Source: Pontibacillus yanchengensis
GTDB taxonomy: Bacteria; Bacillota; Bacilli; Bacillales; BH030062
DNA: 64,000 nt
Assembly (NCBI RefSeq): GCF_009856295.1
Contig: NZ_WMEU01000004.1
Coordinates: 372,001 to 436,000 of the forward strand
Direction of reading: 5' to 3'
The stretch's first letter is position 1. Every line of letters starts with the position of its first letter. The notes under the pieces were generated by a model. It made no database searches. It saw only the letters and a program-made list of their open reading frames with translations, and was not told the DNA's origin. Position numbers and translations under genes: made by a program. Shown one piece after another: positions 60,330 to 64,000 of this stretch.

Positions 60330-61523
60330 TTATAACAAAGGACGGACCAAATAAGCTAATCCTATTCTTATTTTTGTGCCTAAATTGAATAATTGGGTGT
60401 AGTGGTCATCAAATGGTTGGCTATCTTGGACATCACGTAAGTAAGCTAAGCGCAAGTCCATGACAAAACGTTTGTTAAAGATAAGCGTATTGACCTCTTT
60501 GTTTAAGAACAAACTTCTTCGATCAAAATTGGCTGTTCCAATGTCGCATAGCTCTTGATCAATGATGATAACCTTTGCATGATAAAAGCCTAAATCAAAA
60601 AAGTATACTTCGCCGCCAGCTTTACGAACTCTGGATAAGTATGGAAGGCCAGCTTCTTTGACAAAAAGGTGGTCGGCTTTCATAGGAACAATCACTTTCA
60701 CATCCACACCACGGTCCATTGCACTGAGTAAGGCCTTCATCAAACGTTCGCTTGGGATGAAGTAAGGAGTTCCAATGAAAATTTCGTCTTGAGCTTGTTG
60801 GATCAAGGTCATAAATACATCTTCCAGTTGCCCTCCATCAGTAGAAGTAATCTCTACTTCTTTACTCCCTTCTGAGGTAGGTTCTGGGATGTGATCATAG
60901 GATTCACCAGTATTTAAATACCAATCATCAAAGAATGTGATTTGCAAATCTTTTACGACATCTCCGATGAGGCGTAAATGGTAATCGCGCCAGTTACCTA
61001 GTTCTGCATCACGTCCTAGATACTCTTGCCCCATATTAAAGCCACCTACATATCCTATTTCATCATCAATGATTGTGATTTTACGGTGGTTTCTCCTTTG
61101 AATCCGGTAATATAGAAAAGGAAATTTCGGAGTAGAAGAAAAAGTAAACTCTATTCCTGCTTGTTCCAACTGTTTTACCGTCGCTTTGTTAATGCGGAAA
61201 CTTCCAATTCGATCGACCATCAACCGGACTCGAAGGCCTTCTTGAGCCTTTTTCTTTAACAATTCAAGAAGCTCATGGCTTATATCATCATCTTTCACGA
61301 TGAAGAACATGACATTGATTTGCTTTTTGGCATGACGGAGATCGTCAAATAAATCAGTGAACAACTGATCACCGTTCGTGTACAAGTTATAATCGCCCGT
61401 TGTAGGTTCGAAGTCTAAAAATCGAAGGTTCTTGATATGATTTCGTTTTCCTAATTGATAATCCAAGAAAAGTAGACATGAAATGAAAAAAATAATCGAT
61501 ATAATTACAATTAGTGCGTACAA
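60330..61523 (-). CDS. ywjE: Cardiolipin synthase-like phospholipase D family protein (YwjE/ClsB type)
   Basis: The 397-aa membrane enzyme joins phosphatidylglycerols into cardiolipin. One N-terminal membrane helix (residues ~3-22) is followed by two phospholipase D domains with both HKD motifs: HRKITIIDDEIGYVGGFNMG and HAKVIIIDQELCDIGTANFD. It is shorter than the main ClsA type (two N-terminal helices, ~480 aa), as is YwjE of B. subtilis. The start is TTG 61523, 10 nt after AAGGAGA. It lies between uvsE and ywjF, as in B. subtilis. Confidence 0.92.
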   Translation of the reverse strand: MYALIVIISIIFFISCLLFLDYQLGKRNHIKNLRFLDFEPTTGDYNLYTNGDQLFTDLFDDLRHAKKQINVMFFIVKDDDISHELLELLKKKAQEGLRVRLMVDRIGSFRINKATVKQLEQAGIEFTFSSTPKFPFLYYRIQRRNHRKITIIDDEIGYVGGFNMGQEYLGRDAELGNWRDYHLRLIGDVVKDLQITFFDDWYLNTGESYDHIPEPTSEGSKEVEITSTDGGQLEDVFMTLIQQAQDEIFIGTPYFIPSERLMKALLSAMDRGVDVKVIVPMKADHLFVKEAGLPYLSRVRKAGGEVYFFDLGFYHAKVIIIDQELCDIGTANFDRRSLFLNKEVNTLIFNKRFVMDLRLAYLRDVQDSQPFDDHYTQLFNLGTKIRIGLAYLVRPLL

Positions 61524-61752
61524 ATGACAGCGTCTCCTTCCGCGTTATAAGAACCTTTTTAAAGATATACTCTAGTAGCATTCCCTGAATTGGATAATTA
61601 TCAACATGAAATTATCTAGGAAAGTTGTTGACTGAATGTTCATTCATTATTAATATTAAAGTATAGAATTCAGAAAATTTTTGTTGGTTTTATGATTTTT
61701 AGGTAGGAGGTACGGAAAGGTTTAAGTATAGAAATATGGAGGGGGAAGGAAG

Positions 61753-63891
61753 ATGGGTTTGCTGTTGGTGAACTGGATTTTGTTTTTAGCAATTACGATT
61801 TATGCACTCTATATATTCGTACGAGTTGTGCGTACACGAATCGCGTATATTCAGTTAGGGCAAAAGATAGATTTTGATTTACAGCTGAAAAAACGTGTGA
61901 ATGACTTGATTGTGTATGTATTTGGCCAGAAAAAATTGATAAAAGATAAAAAATCAGGCGCGATTCACGTCATGATGTTTTATGGATTTATTCTTGTGCA
62001 ATTTGGTGCCATTGACTTTATTGTTAAAGGACTCGCTCCAGGATCTCATTTGCCATTTGGTCCATTATATTCTGGATTTGTCTTTTTCCAAGAGCTTGTA
62101 ACATTAATGATTGTTGTGGCGGTTATATGGGCATTTTACCGTCGTTATATAGAAAAGCTAGTCCGTTTAAAACGAGGATTTAAAGCGGGGCTTGTACTTA
62201 TTTTTATTGGTGGGTTGATGCTTTCTGTATTAATTGGAAATGGCATGGAGCTCATCTGGCATGGGGAAGAAGGAACATGGACAGAACCTGTAGCGACAAC
62301 GATTGCTGCCGCATTCGGTTGGATGGGGAGCACAGCTGCTGCTGTTGTATTCTTCTTAAGCTGGTGGGTGCACCTACTTATTTTACTAACATTCTTAGTC
62401 TATGTACCTCAGTCTAAGCATGCTCACTTATTAGCCGGTCCTGTAAACGTATTCATGAATCAGGACAAGCGCACTGGTAAATTAGAGAAGATTAATTTTG
62501 ACCTAGAAGAAGAGGATGAAGAGAACGTATCCTTTGGAGCAGGAAAGATTGAAGACTTCACCTATCTACAAATGATCGACCTTTATGCTTGTGTGGAATG
62601 TGGGCGTTGTACCAATGTCTGTCCGGCTACTGGAACAGGAAAAATGTTATCACCAATGGACTTAATTATTCGTTTACGTGATCATTTAACAGAAAAGGGT
62701 GCAGCTGTTACAGGTCAATCCCCTTGGGTTCCTGCAGGCGCATTCTCCAACACAGAAGGGAATCAGTTAGCTCAAATGGCTCGTACCGCTCAAGGTCAAG
62801 GCCAACAAGAAACAGCAGCTAGCCTTGAAAATGTAGAAAGCTCTACCTTAATTGGTGATGTTATCACAGAAGAAGAAATTTGGGGCTGTACGACATGTCG
62901 TAACTGTGAAGATGCTTGTCCTGTTATGAATGAGCACGTGGATAAAATTATTGACCTTCGCCGTTATTTAGTTTTAACAGAAGGTAAGATGGATCAGGAA
63001 GCACAGCGTGCCATGATGAACATTGAACGTCAAGGTAATCCTTGGGGGCTGTCTAAGAAGGAACGTGAAAATTGGAAGGACGAAGATGAAAGCGTTCGCA
63101 TACCAACGGTTAAGGAGCTTGAGAAAGAAGGCGAAGAATTCGAATACCTATTCTGGGTTAGTTCGATGGGCTCTTACGATAACCGAAGCCAAAAGATTGC
63201 CATGTCTTTTGCCAAGCTTATGAACAAAGCTGGTGTTAAGTTCGCTATCTTAGGTAACAAAGAACGTAACTCTGGTGACACAGCACGCCGTATTGGTAAT
63301 GAGTTTTTATTCCAAGAGCTTGCTGAAAAGAACATTAAAGACTTTGAGAAGCATGGTGTGAAAAAAATCGTAACGATTGATCCACACGCATATAATGTGT
63401 TCAAACGAGAATACCCTGACTTCGGATTTGAAGGGGAAGTATATCATCATACAGAGCTATTAGCCGAACTTGTGAAAGAAGGCAAATTGCAACCGAAGTA
63501 CGATGTAAATGAAACGATTACCTATCACGATTCTTGCTACCTAGGTCGCTACAATGAAGTCTATGAACCACCTCGTGATATTTTGAAGATGATCCCAGGT
63601 GTAAACGTAGTCGAAATGCAGCGTAATCGACAAAACGGTATGTGTTGCGGTGCCGGTGGCGGCATGATGTGGATGGAAGAAAAATCAGGTAACCGTATCA
63701 ACGAAGCACGAACAGAACAAGCCTTAAACGTTTCCCCAACGACAATTTCAAGCGGCTGTCCTTATTGCTTAACGATGTTAAGTGATGGAACAAAAGCGAA
63801 AGAAGTGGAAGAAACGGTAAGCACGAATGACATAGCTGAAATCTTAGCACGTTCGATTTTTGGAGATGAAAAAGAGGAAAAGACAGCATAA
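61753..63891 (+). CDS. ywjF: Iron-sulfur electron-transfer membrane protein YwjF (FadF-like)
   Basis: The 712-aa protein combines a NarI-like membrane cytochrome part (helices in residues ~1-225) with two [4Fe-4S] motifs (YACVECGRCTNVCPATG and GCTTCRNCEDACPVMNEH) and two CCG-type domains (HDSCYLGRYNEVYEPP, NGMCCGAGGGMMW, SSGCPYCLTM), as in heterodisulfide-reductase-like proteins. The Bacillus counterpart YwjF/FadF sits by acdA and is thought to pass electrons from acyl-CoA dehydrogenases via ETF to menaquinone. ATG 61753 follows GGAGGGGGAAGGAAG. acdA would be expected just past the window. Confidence 0.93.
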   Translation: MGLLLVNWILFLAITIYALYIFVRVVRTRIAYIQLGQKIDFDLQLKKRVNDLIVYVFGQKKLIKDKKSGAIHVMMFYGFILVQFGAIDFIVKGLAPGSHLPFGPLYSGFVFFQELVTLMIVVAVIWAFYRRYIEKLVRLKRGFKAGLVLIFIGGLMLSVLIGNGMELIWHGEEGTWTEPVATTIAAAFGWMGSTAAAVVFFLSWWVHLLILLTFLVYVPQSKHAHLLAGPVNVFMNQDKRTGKLEKINFDLEEEDEENVSFGAGKIEDFTYLQMIDLYACVECGRCTNVCPATGTGKMLSPMDLIIRLRDHLTEKGAAVTGQSPWVPAGAFSNTEGNQLAQMARTAQGQGQQETAASLENVESSTLIGDVITEEEIWGCTTCRNCEDACPVMNEHVDKIIDLRRYLVLTEGKMDQEAQRAMMNIERQGNPWGLSKKERENWKDEDESVRIPTVKELEKEGEEFEYLFWVSSMGSYDNRSQKIAMSFAKLMNKAGVKFAILGNKERNSGDTARRIGNEFLFQELAEKNIKDFEKHGVKKIVTIDPHAYNVFKREYPDFGFEGEVYHHTELLAELVKEGKLQPKYDVNETITYHDSCYLGRYNEVYEPPRDILKMIPGVNVVEMQRNRQNGMCCGAGGGMMWMEEKSGNRINEARTEQALNVSPTTISSGCPYCLTMLSDGTKAKEVEETVSTNDIAEILARSIFGDEKEEKTA

Positions 63892-63903
63892 ATGTCGAAA
63901 TAA

Positions 63904-63953
63904 AAGAAAAGGCGGAAGCGTACGTTAGTTGCTGTGCGCTGGAGCTAGATAGG
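63904..63953 (-). repeat. Short end fragment of a repeat element, reverse orientation
   Basis: AGAAAAGGCGGAAGCGTACG ... GCGCTGGAGCTAGATAGG is the reverse complement of the CTAGCTCCAGCGC / GCTTCCGCCTTTTCT ends seen in the dispersed repeats, with only about 15 nt between the ends. Confidence 0.5.
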
Positions 63954-63962
63954 TAAAAGCCA

Positions 63963-63995
63963 AGGAAAGTGTACAGGGAAGTCCGTACACTTTCC
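63963..63995 (+). terminator. Hairpin after ywjF, possible terminator
   Basis: AGGAAAGTGTAC / GTACACTTTCCT is a 12-bp perfect stem with a 9-nt loop. The window ends before a T tract could be seen. Confidence 0.6.
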
Positions 63996-64000
63996 TAATG

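Overview
The window reads as chromosome of a spore-forming, probably salt-tolerant Bacillaceae (a Pontibacillus/Halobacillus-like relative is my inference). The grounds are low-GC DNA with strong GGAGG ribosome binding sites, spore genes (gerQ, cwlJ, a pbpG-type class A PBP), several Na+-linked transporters (NhaC-type, NSS-type), and a long block whose order matches the Bacillus subtilis ywd-ywf-ywg-ywh-ywi-ywj region: ywdI-ywdK-gerQ, hemQ-pta-lipL, ywfO-ywgA-ywhD-pbpG-speE-speB, ywiB-argS, uvsE-ywjE-ywjF. No rRNA, tRNA, CRISPR array or intact prophage was seen.

Layout. 1-3.6 kb: 3' part of glmS, a short unknown gene, a GlmU-like protein that stops before the acetyltransferase domain, and a membrane-anchored TIM-barrel-like protein. 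4-13.7 kb: an accessory stretch with DUF421 and DUF3231 proteins, an IS remnant, a YjiH transporter, a lone adenine methyltransferase, a DUF523/DUF1722 protein, a chemoreceptor and a secreted subtilase. 14.4-22.1 kb: fructosamine kinase-like protein, then an AraC regulator divergent from a sugar ABC importer (binding protein plus two permeases) and a GH65 disaccharide phosphorylase. 22.3-31.8 kb: GNAT, UbiB-like kinase with a phasin-like partner, an A-type cytochrome c oxidase (II-I-III), a 1.46 kb gene-poor gap, and an NhaC antiporter. 31.9-40 kb: YwaF, YczE with divergent LysR, an NSS symporter, a K+ channel operon, gerQ and a broken cwlJ. 40-64 kb: the conserved yw block.

The most unusual region is 52951-56310, between speB and ywiB-argS. 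Three tandem paralogous helical-repeat proteins resemble AimR, the phage arbitrium peptide receptor of the RRNPP group. There are no phage genes around them, and the N-terminal DNA-binding part looks shortened or missing. Short ORFs with a hydrophobic stretch start exactly 6 nt after the stops of the first and third copies. They are candidate peptide genes, but weak ones.

The intergenic DNA carries several dispersed repeat families. One is a 110-230 nt element whose ends can pair (about ten copies or remnants, two of them a nearly perfect 150-nt tandem duplication). Another is a set of five clusters of roughly 20-nt-period repeats centred on GGAGCGA, two of them followed by nearly the same terminator hairpin. 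There is also one 128-nt element with 19-nt terminal inverted repeats.
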